From assembly GCA_947479815.1 (NCBI GenBank), contig CANKAT010000004.1:1-64000 (forward strand): DNA of 64,000 nt, in the 5' to 3' direction. Positions within the stretch are counted from its first letter, which is position 1, and every line of letters starts with the position of its first letter. The translations under genes and the position numbers were made by a program. The notes below the pieces were generated by a model. It was not told the origin of the DNA and searched no databases. It was given only the letters and a program-made list of their open reading frames with translations. Positions 15,798 through 25,225 of this stretch are shown piece by piece. Source of the stretch: Sphingobacteriaceae bacterium. Its GTDB lineage: Bacteria; Bacteroidota; Bacteroidia; Sphingobacteriales; Sphingobacteriaceae.

Positions 15798-18215
15798 TTA
15801 CTTCTTGACCAGAATCTCAATTTTTGAGCTGCCAAGCTTCCCTTCCGGACTGATTCCCTGAATCACTACGGTATATTTATTTTCCTGGTCGGAGGTATAA
15901 AAGCTGATCGATTTCTTCCCGTTTGAGTCAATTTTTAGATCAGGTGACCAATAAAGAACATTTCTAAAATCAGGAAGCCGTTCAGAAACTTTAGCCTCAG
16001 TTTCGTATAGCGGCGAGTAGAACTCTCTTTTCAATTGTATTCCTTCGTAATCCATTACAGTTGCTCGTGTATCCAATTGAAAATCAGGCAAATTACCTTT
16101 ATATGTTTTGAAGTTTAGGATACTATTGAACATTAGCGGTCCAAGAAAATACCGCTTTGCTACGACATCCAATTCTCGAATTTTCTTTGGATCATATTTA
16201 ATAATCTTGTTTCCACGGTCAAAAACTGGCACTCCATCTAAAAGAATCAGAGGCTCTACATTTCTTGGATAATCATTGGGATGAGGCTTAACTCTAACCA
16301 ATATGGTAAAATCATCCTTTTGCCGAATCAAAGGAACTTCAGTAACATATTCTCTCAAAACCTCTTCCATGGTATTGAACCTGACAAAATTATCGAGTAG
16401 GTATGTTTTATCAGACTTAATATAAAAAGCAGTACTGTCTGTTAGGGCAGGATAAAAAGTCTTGAGCTTATCACCTGCAAAAATAGTTTGTACCTGACTG
16501 CTGACACTTTGGTTCAGAATACTGGATTTGAATTTTTCAGACAATTTGAATTCATAAGGCCCTGAGGAAGAATATTTTTCAAAAAACGGATTTGAAATAT
16601 CAATTCTATAGGTTGAATCTTGCTGATATTTTGTTTGTGCAACTAGTTCAGAAGGCCCAAAAATATCTCTGGTATAAAACCTGACCTGGCCAGTATTATT
16701 GCTTTTAGATCCGTAAATATGAAGCTTTTTGCCCGGTACAGCCAAATATGCCATTATACCTAGTGCAGGTGTATTCGTTCGTGTATCCACTATTCTTCCG
16801 TTGATAATATGACCATCAATTTCAGGAAGAAATTCAACTGATGGAATTGTATTCTTCAGTAAATCCTGCCAAACAAATCGTCGCCAGCCATGTGTTAGCA
16901 TCAGGTTATCCAAAGCCGCCTTGCTTATATCGTCATTCGTATTGAAGTAATATGCAGGAGATTCAACATTTCCCTTCAAATCTGCTTTTAGCCATAAGTA
17001 ATTAAAAATATCTCCATTATCTGCTTCCAGGTTATCTGTTGCATAAACTGATACCGAAGCATCAACTGCCAGAGCTTGTCCCTTTTCATCTTTAGTATCC
17101 AAATTGATGGTCACCTTTTTCCTTGGCGCATACTGCTGTTGATTAGCACTGGTACTAATCAATAACTTACTGAAAGGTTTCTTGAAAAATAAACGCTCAG
17201 CAACTGCCTGACCTAAATCATTAAATAGGGTCAAATGCGAAATACCTTCTCCGAGCATACTTTTATCAATCAGAAACTCTGCCTTTCCCATATTCAGATC
17301 AGCAGACACCTTCACGATTTTTACCTCTCTGGTGTGTACAAAAAGATGCACCTTCTGATTAGCAGAAACTCCATTTGTATACACACTTAGTTTTAACTTA
17401 TCATTTTGATTATCAGATAATTGAATAACATATCCTGTTTTTTCGAATGGAATTTCTTTACTAATGCTTTCACCTGGCAGTTCAATCAAAGCTCTATACG
17501 TTTTTCCTGCCTCAGGAATGAAAGAAAAACTACCTATGCCGAATTTCAAAGGTTTAAACCTGAGTAGAACTGCGTTGTTCTGATCAACTAGAGTACCATT
17601 GAAATCAACACCTTTACCCTGATCATCTATGGCTCTGTAAGCCACTTTTCCAGGCAAATTCTCAATAATCTGTCCTCCTTCAGGAAAGAACTGAACATCA
17701 TATCTTGTAGCAGCCTTTTTAGCCTGAAGATTTTCAGGTTTTAATAAAGAATTGATGATGCTGATGTTTTTATTGAAAAAATAATCAGGGCTGAAATTTT
17801 TCATCCAGTTGGTGTAAGCCCTGAGCTGATAATTTCCAGAAGTCAATGATACGGGTATATACAATGACCCATTCCCAGTTCCCTTTTCAATTGAAATCTT
17901 AGCTTGCAAAATGGGCTTTTGATTTTTATCAATTACCTCAACATAGGCAATCTTACTTAAGTCTAATAACTCATTTTTAGCACCTGAGGTATAGTAAAGT
18001 TTAAACCAAATGATCTCACCTGCCAGATACATTTCCCTATCGGTGTGAACAAATATTTTTTCCTGAAGGTTATTTGCATTAAAATTTTCAAATCGAGAGG
18101 AAATACTATCTAGATTTAATTGCTGAGCCTGAACATTAGAGATAAAAACCAACAAAAAAAATATCCATGCAAATCTGAAGGTCATAGTGGAAGAAATATG
18201 TATTGGTTTGTACAT
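15798..18215 (-). CDS. Large secreted MG2-like protein with TonB plug-like C-terminal part
   Basis: The roughly 800-residue protein has a signal peptide (MTFRFAWIFFLLVFISNVQA). An N-terminal alpha-2-macroglobulin MG2-like domain is marked by EKIFVHTDREMYLAGEIIWF and SGNYQLRAYTNWM. Several beta-sandwich-like stretches follow, and near the C-terminus (about 670-730) a plug-like segment ILLDGVPVFD...IRELDVV...GPLMFNSILNFKT. It has no TonB barrel. In Bacteroidota such proteins accompany an STN-type TonB receptor and a DUF4249 lipoprotein, as here, where they form the end of a four-gene operon. A role in handling a substrate for the receptor is plausible but unproven. The start could be ATG 18215 (A-rich leader, used here) or ATG 18185, which begins directly at the signal peptide. 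Confidence 0.75.
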   Translation of the reverse strand: MYKPIHISSTMTFRFAWIFFLLVFISNVQAQQLNLDSISSRFENFNANNLQEKIFVHTDREMYLAGEIIWFKLYYTSGAKNELLDLSKIAYVEVIDKNQKPILQAKISIEKGTGNGSLYIPVSLTSGNYQLRAYTNWMKNFSPDYFFNKNISIINSLLKPENLQAKKAATRYDVQFFPEGGQIIENLPGKVAYRAIDDQGKGVDFNGTLVDQNNAVLLRFKPLKFGIGSFSFIPEAGKTYRALIELPGESISKEIPFEKTGYVIQLSDNQNDKLKLSVYTNGVSANQKVHLFVHTREVKIVKVSADLNMGKAEFLIDKSMLGEGISHLTLFNDLGQAVAERLFFKKPFSKLLISTSANQQQYAPRKKVTINLDTKDEKGQALAVDASVSVYATDNLEADNGDIFNYLWLKADLKGNVESPAYYFNTNDDISKAALDNLMLTHGWRRFVWQDLLKNTIPSVEFLPEIDGHIINGRIVDTRTNTPALGIMAYLAVPGKKLHIYGSKSNNTGQVRFYTRDIFGPSELVAQTKYQQDSTYRIDISNPFFEKYSSSGPYEFKLSEKFKSSILNQSVSSQVQTIFAGDKLKTFYPALTDSTAFYIKSDKTYLLDNFVRFNTMEEVLREYVTEVPLIRQKDDFTILVRVKPHPNDYPRNVEPLILLDGVPVFDRGNKIIKYDPKKIRELDVVAKRYFLGPLMFNSILNFKTYKGNLPDFQLDTRATVMDYEGIQLKREFYSPLYETEAKVSERLPDFRNVLYWSPDLKIDSNGKKSISFYTSDQENKYTVVIQGISPEGKLGSSKIEILVKK

Positions 18216-18242
18216 TTTTTTAAAGCTGATTATGTATTCGAT

Positions 18243-19382
18243 CTACCAAAAAGCAGGCTTAATACTACTGCCTTTTAACCTACAATCAAGGCAATTGGCA
18301 GTACTTCCATTATACGTTTCTATTTTACCACTCGCCCCCAAATTGGATATAGTAACCAGATTTTTCCCATCCTTGAAGTAAGCATCCAAACTATCTTTTC
18401 GATTAGGAACCGTTAGTGTACCACAGTTCATGTTAAAATTCCACCCTGGAACCTGAGTATAGTTGATAAAAATTCGTTTTTCCATAATCCCTGAAATGGT
18501 CATAAACCCGATTACCATTTCATTTGGATCTGTAATGCATTTAATATTTCCGTTGATCTCTGAAGGTTGAATATCAAAAAATGAACCCTGCTGCTCTGAA
18601 TTTTTCTTCATGATACTCAAATATTCAAAAGCTTCCTGACCTATTGCATATTGCTTGGTAAGAATACTATATCTCACATCTAGTTTTTCAGCACGGTTTT
18701 GAATAGTTACCAATGGAAAACGATGCACCACATCTGAATTAAGTTTTGCAGTTGAGGCAATTAATAAACCGGTTGATTTTTCAGTAACATAACAAGTAAA
18801 CAAAGCAAGCATTTCATTTTGGTCTCTTGCCACCATTACGCCATTTTTGTAAATATTTTCAGAATAGGCAGAAGAACGTATCTCCCAAGTTTCCTGATAG
18901 TCCCACTGATAATACTTGGTATTATTTTTACTATCGTGGGCATTCACATATATCTTAACTCCTTCAGTTGTTTTTTCCCAGTTCACACTGTCAATGGCTG
19001 GTGTGGTGCGAACAGTCATCAGTTCAGACAGGTATTCTTTACCTAGAGCAGTTCTGATTCTAAGTCGGTATTTCTGATTAGGGTCTAGATTCATTTGGGG
19101 GGCAGAATAGGTGCCGGCAGTATTCTCAGTAAGTGGGAAAATAGTATTATTTTGTGCTTCAACCTGTACTTTTGCCTTGGTTTCACTACTAGCCTTTAAC
19201 TTATCTGCTAACTTCAGAGTCCGGCTTAAATAAATAGTAGTTTGGCCCGCAGTATTAATTACACCCTCCACAACAAGTAAACTAGGTGATTCTGTAATTC
19301 CATCATGTACAAAAGGCTTTTTACAAGCCAGACTGAAAAAGAGGATAGATAAAATTACCGTAGTTATATAATTTCTTTTCAT
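18243..19382 (-). CDS. DUF4249 family outer-membrane lipoprotein
   Basis: The 379-residue product starts MKRNYITTVILSILFFSLAC, a lipoprotein signal with the cleavage Cys after SLA. The body matches the DUF4249 pattern: an opening LLVVEGVINTAGQTTIYLSRT, a beta-rich Ig-like first half, and Cys residues near the end (NCGTLTVPNR, NCLDCRLKGS). The ATG at 19382 begins right at the lipoprotein signal; the longer frame from 19424 overlaps the upstream gene and adds a segment without a clear role. It follows the TonB receptor with no more than a few bases between them. DUF4249 genes nearly always follow STN-containing TonB receptors, so it is probably the surface lipoprotein partner of that transporter. 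The ligand is unknown. Confidence 0.85.
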   Translation of the reverse strand: MKRNYITTVILSILFFSLACKKPFVHDGITESPSLLVVEGVINTAGQTTIYLSRTLKLADKLKASSETKAKVQVEAQNNTIFPLTENTAGTYSAPQMNLDPNQKYRLRIRTALGKEYLSELMTVRTTPAIDSVNWEKTTEGVKIYVNAHDSKNNTKYYQWDYQETWEIRSSAYSENIYKNGVMVARDQNEMLALFTCYVTEKSTGLLIASTAKLNSDVVHRFPLVTIQNRAEKLDVRYSILTKQYAIGQEAFEYLSIMKKNSEQQGSFFDIQPSEINGNIKCITDPNEMVIGFMTISGIMEKRIFINYTQVPGWNFNMNCGTLTVPNRKDSLDAYFKDGKNLVTISNLGASGKIETYNGSTANCLDCRLKGSSIKPAFW

Positions 19383-19386
19383 CACG

Positions 19387-22167
19387 TTAAAACCTGATAT
19401 TATAATTAACAAAAGGAATGGCATTTCCGAAAATGGACAGCTGATACCCTTTGATTACTCCTTTTTCTGAAACAAAATAAGTTGAATACGCATTATCCCT
19501 GCCAGTAACATTGTAAATCCCGATCGTCCATGAGCTATGTGTTAACTGATGGATTTTATGATTGCCTTCAATATTGAGCGAAAAATCGGTTCTGAAATAA
19601 TCGGGGGCTCTGAATTCATTACGGCCCGAATAACTAGCTCTCAAAGATCCTGCATAATAGTATTTTCCAACCGGTACTGTAATTGGTCTTCCAGTGCTGT
19701 AGGTAGTGTTAAAGGAAGCACTAAACCTATGTGAAAATCGGTAGTTTCCAACAAGACTGAAATCATGAGGTTTATCAAAATTAGCTGGATAATAGTTTCC
19801 CTGATTTACGATCTGACCAGCATTCGGATCATCCGACATCAATAAAGTACGTGAATAGGTATAACCTACCCAACCATTTAGCTTACCACTTAATTTTTTA
19901 ACCAGAAATTCAACCCCATAGGCCTTACCTTTGGTGTTGATCACATCTGTTTCAATATGATGGTTTAAAACCAATGAAGCACCGCTTTTATAATCCAAAT
20001 AATCTTTTAACCGCTTATAATATCCTTCAATAGAGGTTTCAATGGTATTCGACTTAAAATTCTTGTAAAGACCCAGAGAAACCTGATCACCATATTGAGG
20101 TTTAATATTGGGGTCACTGAGTTTCCAAATATCGGTTGGTGAAATAGCTGTACTATTAGTTAACAGATGAATATATTGTCTTAGCGTATTGTAACCAGTC
20201 TTAATAGAAAGGTCTTCAGTAATCTGATATCGTGCAGATAAACGAAGTTCAGGGCCATGATACGTTTTGATCAGATCTCCTTTTGCATATGATTTAGTTC
20301 CAATACTATTAATTGACTCCTTGGGCAAACCAGGGGCATATAAATTAACATTGTTTGGGCCCAGGTAATTAAACATTGAGTACCGAAGTCCAAGATCTAG
20401 CGACAGGTTAGAGGTCAGATCAAAACGATCACCAATATATGCTGCACTTTCAAATGCCTGTTCAGAGGCAAGCGCATTAGGTTTCACCAAAGATTTAGAA
20501 CCTAATGGCTGAAATGATCCCGGATGCAGATTGTAGCGGGTAGTGCTTAATCCAAAATCAATGGTATGTTTTGAGCTTAAATAATAATTGAAATTTGCTT
20601 TTCCATTGGTTTGATTAATATCAAAAGCCATTTTATAGGCATTTACAGGATTTACATCACTCCGATTGTCATATTGATACCTGCTAAAACCACCTACAAA
20701 TACTGCTGTTAACTTATTACTGAATATATGCTTCCATTTCATGGACATATTTTTATTACTGTAAGCATAGGTAGTATCACTACTTAGATTTGAATTATCA
20801 TCACTTAAATACCCCGTAAAATACAGATTGTTTTTTTCGTTGATCTGATGGCTTAATCTAAGATTCACATCATAAAAAGATGCTTTGCTATCTTTATATC
20901 CTGAATCATCAGGCAGCATCTTCAATAGCCAATTGGAATAGGTTGTTCTACCACCAAGAATAAATGAAGTTTTATCTTTAATAATTGGGCCTTCAATACT
21001 CATTCTGCCGGTTAAAAGACCAATTCCGGCCTTACCCGTTATCTTTTTTGTATTACCATCCCTACTATTCACATCAAGAACAGATGATAATCTACCTCCA
21101 AAACGTGAAGGAATACTGCTTTTGTATAACTCAACATCTTTAACCACATCCGGATTAAAGGCAGAAAAGAACCCGAAAAAATGAGATGGATTATAGATAG
21201 TAAGATCATCGAACAGAATGAGGTTCTGATCTACAGCTCCACCCCTCACATTAAAACCGTTGCCAGCCTCACCTACAGATTTCACTCCCGGCAAAGTCAA
21301 CATGACCTTAATGATATCTGCTTCACCGAATGCTACAGGAACCTGTTTGATAGAACTAATGTTGAGTTTCTCCACTCCCATCTGCACATTCCTTACATTC
21401 TTAGAGTTTTCGGCTGAAATAACCACTTCTCTAAGCGAAAGGACCTGCGTTTGAATCTCAATATCAAGTTTACCCTCCGAATAAAGTTCGATGCGGCGTT
21501 TGGTATCAATAATGCCAAGCGCTTTGATATTGAGCGTATGCGGGCCTTTAGGTAATACCAGCGAATAATATCCAAACTGATCGGTATAGGTTCCTATGCG
21601 TGGATTTTCAACAAAAACCGATGCTCCGATTACAGGCTCACCTGTCTTAGAATCTTTAAGATATCCCGCAAGTGAAACATTACCCGGCTTATTTTGTGAG
21701 GTTTTAGTGCCGATCTGAACAATTTTATTATCAAGTGTTGATACCAACTCAGATGAACTTGAAAGCTCTGCAACATTCGAAGGATCTTTTTGACTGATCC
21801 ATCTTAAGGAGTCTCTTTCTGAAGCAAATATCCCATAAGGTAAATCGGCAATAATTTGTACGCTTTTGGTTAAAAAAATATTATCCTGTTGATCAATAGA
21901 GAACTTAAATGCAGTAGTATTAAATACCTTATTCAGAATGAATTGCACAGAAACTGCATTTGTACTGAGGTTTACCCTCAAACTGTCAAACTCTGCTGCT
22001 TTGTAGTAAAAATGATAATTCGTTTTTGATTCAATATCTACCACAAGTTCTGAAATGGTAGCGTTTTTAAAATCCACGTTAATCAGGCCTGACTTTACCT
22101 GAGCTGATATCTGTATTACACAGAACAGAAAAAAAACAACTAGTAAATGGCTTTTAAATTTCATCAA
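19387..22167 (-). CDS. TonB-dependent receptor with STN and carboxypeptidase-regulatory domains
   Basis: The 926-residue outer-membrane receptor has a signal peptide ending near ISAQ and an STN domain (about 28-105, with ISELVVDIESKTNYHFYYKA). A CarboxypepD-regulatory-like domain follows (about 165-250, with LAGYLKDSKTGEPVIGASVF and IGTYTDQFGYYSL), then a plug (about 265-380, with NVRGGAVDQNLILFDDLTIY and RFGGRLSSVLDV) and a 22-strand-type barrel to the terminal YNIRF. STN domains often connect receptors to FecR-type anti-sigma factors, but no such pair is encoded nearby. Its start overlaps the stop of the upstream gene by 4 bases, and the DUF4249 gene follows at once. It presumably imports an unknown nutrient. 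It differs from the SusC-type receptor at 44684-47680. Confidence 0.92.
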   Translation of the reverse strand: MMKFKSHLLVVFFLFCVIQISAQVKSGLINVDFKNATISELVVDIESKTNYHFYYKAAEFDSLRVNLSTNAVSVQFILNKVFNTTAFKFSIDQQDNIFLTKSVQIIADLPYGIFASERDSLRWISQKDPSNVAELSSSSELVSTLDNKIVQIGTKTSQNKPGNVSLAGYLKDSKTGEPVIGASVFVENPRIGTYTDQFGYYSLVLPKGPHTLNIKALGIIDTKRRIELYSEGKLDIEIQTQVLSLREVVISAENSKNVRNVQMGVEKLNISSIKQVPVAFGEADIIKVMLTLPGVKSVGEAGNGFNVRGGAVDQNLILFDDLTIYNPSHFFGFFSAFNPDVVKDVELYKSSIPSRFGGRLSSVLDVNSRDGNTKKITGKAGIGLLTGRMSIEGPIIKDKTSFILGGRTTYSNWLLKMLPDDSGYKDSKASFYDVNLRLSHQINEKNNLYFTGYLSDDNSNLSSDTTYAYSNKNMSMKWKHIFSNKLTAVFVGGFSRYQYDNRSDVNPVNAYKMAFDINQTNGKANFNYYLSSKHTIDFGLSTTRYNLHPGSFQPLGSKSLVKPNALASEQAFESAAYIGDRFDLTSNLSLDLGLRYSMFNYLGPNNVNLYAPGLPKESINSIGTKSYAKGDLIKTYHGPELRLSARYQITEDLSIKTGYNTLRQYIHLLTNSTAISPTDIWKLSDPNIKPQYGDQVSLGLYKNFKSNTIETSIEGYYKRLKDYLDYKSGASLVLNHHIETDVINTKGKAYGVEFLVKKLSGKLNGWVGYTYSRTLLMSDDPNAGQIVNQGNYYPANFDKPHDFSLVGNYRFSHRFSASFNTTYSTGRPITVPVGKYYYAGSLRASYSGRNEFRAPDYFRTDFSLNIEGNHKIHQLTHSSWTIGIYNVTGRDNAYSTYFVSEKGVIKGYQLSIFGNAIPFVNYNIRF

Positions 22168-22910
22168 TCAATTTTTAACTGATCATAAAATGAAACCATC
22201 ATAACTATTGCTTTTTCAGGGTCTTTCTTAAATTTGATCGCATTCTTTTTGAGATGAGACAGAATCTCTTTCTGTTTATTTCCCAATGCCTTTAAAACCG
22301 ATCCTGAACTTAGCACTGAAAAGTATTTTCCTTCCTTTTTAAGGTAAATCTCATTTTTTTGCTTTAAAATTTTGGTAAAAATTCCTTCTGGTGATACATC
22401 TTCCAAAGTGCCTTTATATCGCCGCACTAGCACCTCCGTTTTTCCTATATAGATATGGTCATAGAAACCAGTAGTTAATGAATTAGAATTGGAGGGATCT
22501 TGAACAACCTTTTTAAATTCATGCCCAAACATAGAAAAATAATCAATTCGTTCATTATGAAGACTGATCATCGATAAACTGTCTATATTCTGTACAACAA
22601 CCTGATCCTTAACTAGATCATACCACATTGGAATGTCCTGATAAAGCATTCCATCGTAAAAAATCGTTCCTTGAGTTAATTTAGCAGATTCAAAAAACTG
22701 ATGACCATTGCTTAATTGATAGGGATAACCGGTATATGCAGGTCCATGGTAAATTCCTGACTGTTCACCTAAAGATTTATAATATCGAGAAACCGTATTT
22801 TTTAGAGCTAGCTGTTGATAGTTTTTATCGGTTTGAATTTGGCCAAACGACACTTCATGACCAAAACATATAAAAATGATTGTAAAAATGAAGGTAGCAG
22901 TTCTGAACAT
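22164..22910 (-). CDS. Secreted protein of unknown function, first gene of TonB/DUF4249 operon
   Basis: I do not recognise this 248-residue protein. It has a signal peptide (TFIFTIIFICFGHEVSFGQ) and no transmembrane segment afterwards. Visible features are a Tyr/Gly-rich segment GIYHGPAYTGYPYQLSNGHQF, a stretch of alternating strand-like sequence and a Lys-rich C-terminus. The segment HQFFESAKLTQGTIFYDGMLYQD looks like the beta-strand repeats of some periplasmic proteins of Bacteroidota. Its stop overlaps the start of the TonB receptor (22164-22167), so the two are translationally coupled and probably act together. Confidence 0.75.
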   Translation of the reverse strand: MFRTATFIFTIIFICFGHEVSFGQIQTDKNYQQLALKNTVSRYYKSLGEQSGIYHGPAYTGYPYQLSNGHQFFESAKLTQGTIFYDGMLYQDIPMWYDLVKDQVVVQNIDSLSMISLHNERIDYFSMFGHEFKKVVQDPSNSNSLTTGFYDHIYIGKTEVLVRRYKGTLEDVSPEGIFTKILKQKNEIYLKKEGKYFSVLSSGSVLKALGNKQKEILSHLKKNAIKFKKDPEKAIVMMVSFYDQLKID

Positions 22911-23187
22911 ACAGTATCGTAAATTATTTTTTATCGCTTAAATTCTCATATCAAATTGGATTTTCTGCGATAAACTAGTTCGAATGTATATAAATTTTAA
23001 TTAGTGCATACGCTAAGTTTGTAATATAACTGATAGAATTGGGAGGTGGTATAAATTCCAGGTGCTTATGAATCATTAATAGGTATTCTATCCACTATCA
23101 AGGACTAAAATTTTTCAATGACAGAAAATCACCTGTAAATAGGGGAACTTTATTTTGTAATTTTTAATTGAAACCGGTGGTGTATGC

Positions 23188-23877
23188 TTATTCAAAAATC
23201 TCCACTTTCCGTTCAATAGCACCTAGGGTAATCAGGTATTGTGCAATCATATACGTTGCCATGATTAAAACACCTGAAAAAGAAAAAGGTTCAACAAACT
23301 TATTATAAGCTAGTGCAGAATCAGAGATCACAAAAAATAGTGCACCCCAGTAGATCAACCTAAAACTAAGCAGATTTACTCTTCTGTAACGGTATCCAGC
23401 CAATATTGCCATCATAGATATCACAAACATATAAGCCATAACCGGAATCCTGAAATCATTCAGATAATCGCGAATCCATGAATAATAACTCAAAGAAAAA
23501 ACTCCCATGACAAATAGCATGAGGTGCCCATAAACCTTAGATGCCTGCGGATTATTTTTAAAATCTCTAAAGAATGCCATAGAATAAACGATATGCGCCA
23601 ATAGAAATGAGACCAATCCATAAAGGAAGAAATAAACATCACTTCCCGCAAAAATCAAAAAACTATCACCAAACAGCGAAAAAAGTAAGCCTGCTAAAAC
23701 CAATCTATTGAAACCTAAATTCATATTGACTTGCACATAAAAGTAAGCACCCAGAGAAATACAAATTAGCGGTTTTATAAAAAGAACGTATTCCTGGAAT
23801 AAAGCAGATTGAACGAGTAAATTCAAAATGATGATCACACTGAAAAGAAGGGTGAATTTTTTATGATTTTTTAACAT
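23188..23877 (-). CDS. YhhN/TMEM86 family membrane protein (candidate lysoplasmalogenase)
   Basis: The 229-residue integral membrane protein has about eight hydrophobic helices and the family motifs FSLFGDSFLIF (about 66-76) and FFVISDSALAYNKF (about 187-200), each carrying an acidic residue in the membrane as in human TMEM86. TMEM86B hydrolyses the vinyl-ether bond of lysoplasmalogens, and some bacterial YhhN proteins have been assigned the same activity. The gene follows the AGMO-like oxygenase with only 3 bases between them, which supports a joint role in ether lipid breakdown. The family assignment is good; the reaction in this organism is inference. Confidence 0.82.
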   Translation of the reverse strand: MLKNHKKFTLLFSVIIILNLLVQSALFQEYVLFIKPLICISLGAYFYVQVNMNLGFNRLVLAGLLFSLFGDSFLIFAGSDVYFFLYGLVSFLLAHIVYSMAFFRDFKNNPQASKVYGHLMLFVMGVFSLSYYSWIRDYLNDFRIPVMAYMFVISMMAILAGYRYRRVNLLSFRLIYWGALFFVISDSALAYNKFVEPFSFSGVLIMATYMIAQYLITLGAIERKVEIFE

Positions 23878-23880
23878 AAA

Positions 23881-25086
23881 TTAGGCTCGCAAGAGTCGTT
23901 TAAACCAGATAAATGAAAAGATAACTAAACTAGTATTCCCAATTAATAATTGAATGAAAAATACTTCTGCATTAAAAACAAATGGGCAAAGAATCCAAAA
24001 CAAGAAACGGAAATATTCCAGGCTGATTGCCCATTTCTTTTGTTCCATCAAAGAACCGTAAGCTGTAAGGCTGATTATAACCAAAATCACGGAGGCAATA
24101 AGCTGTAATAAATTAAGTTTTGCGGCAGTAAAAATTAAAATACTTGCTATGGTCAATGAAAAAACGAATTGGAAAAGGATATATATAGTGAATCTCTGAT
24201 CGTACTCAGGACTATACTTAACATACGAATTGATATTTATTTCTTTGGGAATCTGCCTCCCGCCCATAGTCTCTGGAAACCAGCCAGGCGACTTTGTGAA
24301 TACAAACAATTTCTCTTTCATACCTTTTGCTCTATTAAAAGTAGCAAAGAGCTCAAGCCAGTAATGAATATTTGCCCAAACGGGATTCCAACTAGCTAGA
24401 GGCGTAGTAATACCATAAACAACCTCCTCTTCCTCCTTTTGGAAAGTACCGAATAATCGATCCCAAATGATTAATGTTCCAGCATGATTTTTATCAATGT
24501 ATTTTGGATTTGAGCCATGATGAACACGATGATGAGATGGAGTATTCAAGAACCACTCCAAAAAACCCATATCGCCAATTGCTCTGGTATGAATCCAAAA
24601 TTGATACAGTGTATTGAATGCACTAACGGTAAGGAACATCACCGGCTCGAAACCAACAAATGCCAGAGGAAGATAGAATACCCATGAAAAACCTGATTGA
24701 AACCAGGATTGCCTTAGGGCAACAGTTAGGTTATACTCTTCCGATTGATGGTGAACAATATGTGCCGCCCATAATGCATTGATCTGATGACTTAATCGAT
24801 GAAACCAGTAATAAAAAAAATCTACCCCCATGAACAGAATTAACCAGGTCCATATTGTGTTCGGAAATGAATAGAATCGCCAAGATTCGTAAATGAATAA
24901 ATACCCAAAAAAGGTAATTGTTTTTAAAAATATTCCTACTAATTGAGAACCAATTCCCTGACTAAGATTGGCCAAAGAATCATTTAACCTATAATAGTTA
25001 AGTTTTTTATAGAAGGCGTAAACCAGCTCTACGGCTATCAGGATAAAGAAAACAGGAATCGAAAGGGCAATATAATCTACTTTCAT
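23881..25086 (-). CDS. Fatty acid hydroxylase/sterol desaturase family protein, AGMO-like
   Basis: The 401-residue membrane protein has the eight-histidine di-iron motif of the fatty acid hydroxylase superfamily: WFHRLSHQIN, AHIVHHQSEEYN and PSHHRVHHGSNPKYIDKNHAG (about residues 95-205). Hydrophobic segments flank it on both sides, and the extended C-terminal membrane part (about 290-400) is like that of alkylglycerol monooxygenase (TMEM195/AGMO). AGMO cleaves the O-alkyl bond of glycerol ether lipids with a pterin cofactor. The motif and overall length fit AGMO better than sterol C4 or C5 enzymes, but I cannot exclude another lipid substrate. It is followed after 3 bases by the YhhN gene. 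A TAnnTTTG element lies about 90 bases upstream. Confidence 0.82.
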   Translation of the reverse strand: MKVDYIALSIPVFFILIAVELVYAFYKKLNYYRLNDSLANLSQGIGSQLVGIFLKTITFFGYLFIYESWRFYSFPNTIWTWLILFMGVDFFYYWFHRLSHQINALWAAHIVHHQSEEYNLTVALRQSWFQSGFSWVFYLPLAFVGFEPVMFLTVSAFNTLYQFWIHTRAIGDMGFLEWFLNTPSHHRVHHGSNPKYIDKNHAGTLIIWDRLFGTFQKEEEEVVYGITTPLASWNPVWANIHYWLELFATFNRAKGMKEKLFVFTKSPGWFPETMGGRQIPKEININSYVKYSPEYDQRFTIYILFQFVFSLTIASILIFTAAKLNLLQLIASVILVIISLTAYGSLMEQKKWAISLEYFRFLFWILCPFVFNAEVFFIQLLIGNTSLVIFSFIWFKRLLRA

Positions 25087-25175
25087 GAATCCAATTTAGG
25101 CTTTTAACCTGAAGACAAAAAATCTGGATGAATATTGTACAATTCTGCATTAGGCTGTCTATATTAGCAGTTCCG

Positions 25176-25183
25176 CAAATTTA
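25176..25183 (-). promoter_or_regulatory. Bacteroidota-type -7 element for the AGMO/YhhN operon
   Basis: The minus strand reads TAAATTTG, matching TAnnTTTG, inside a short inverted repeat CCGCA...TGCGG (25173-25191). It lies about 90 bases upstream of the AGMO-like start. The same intergenic stretch serves the divergent FKBP gene. Confidence 0.4.
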
Positions 25184-25225
25184 GAATGCGGATACGCTGA
25201 CCTTATACTTTAAAAATACTATTAC

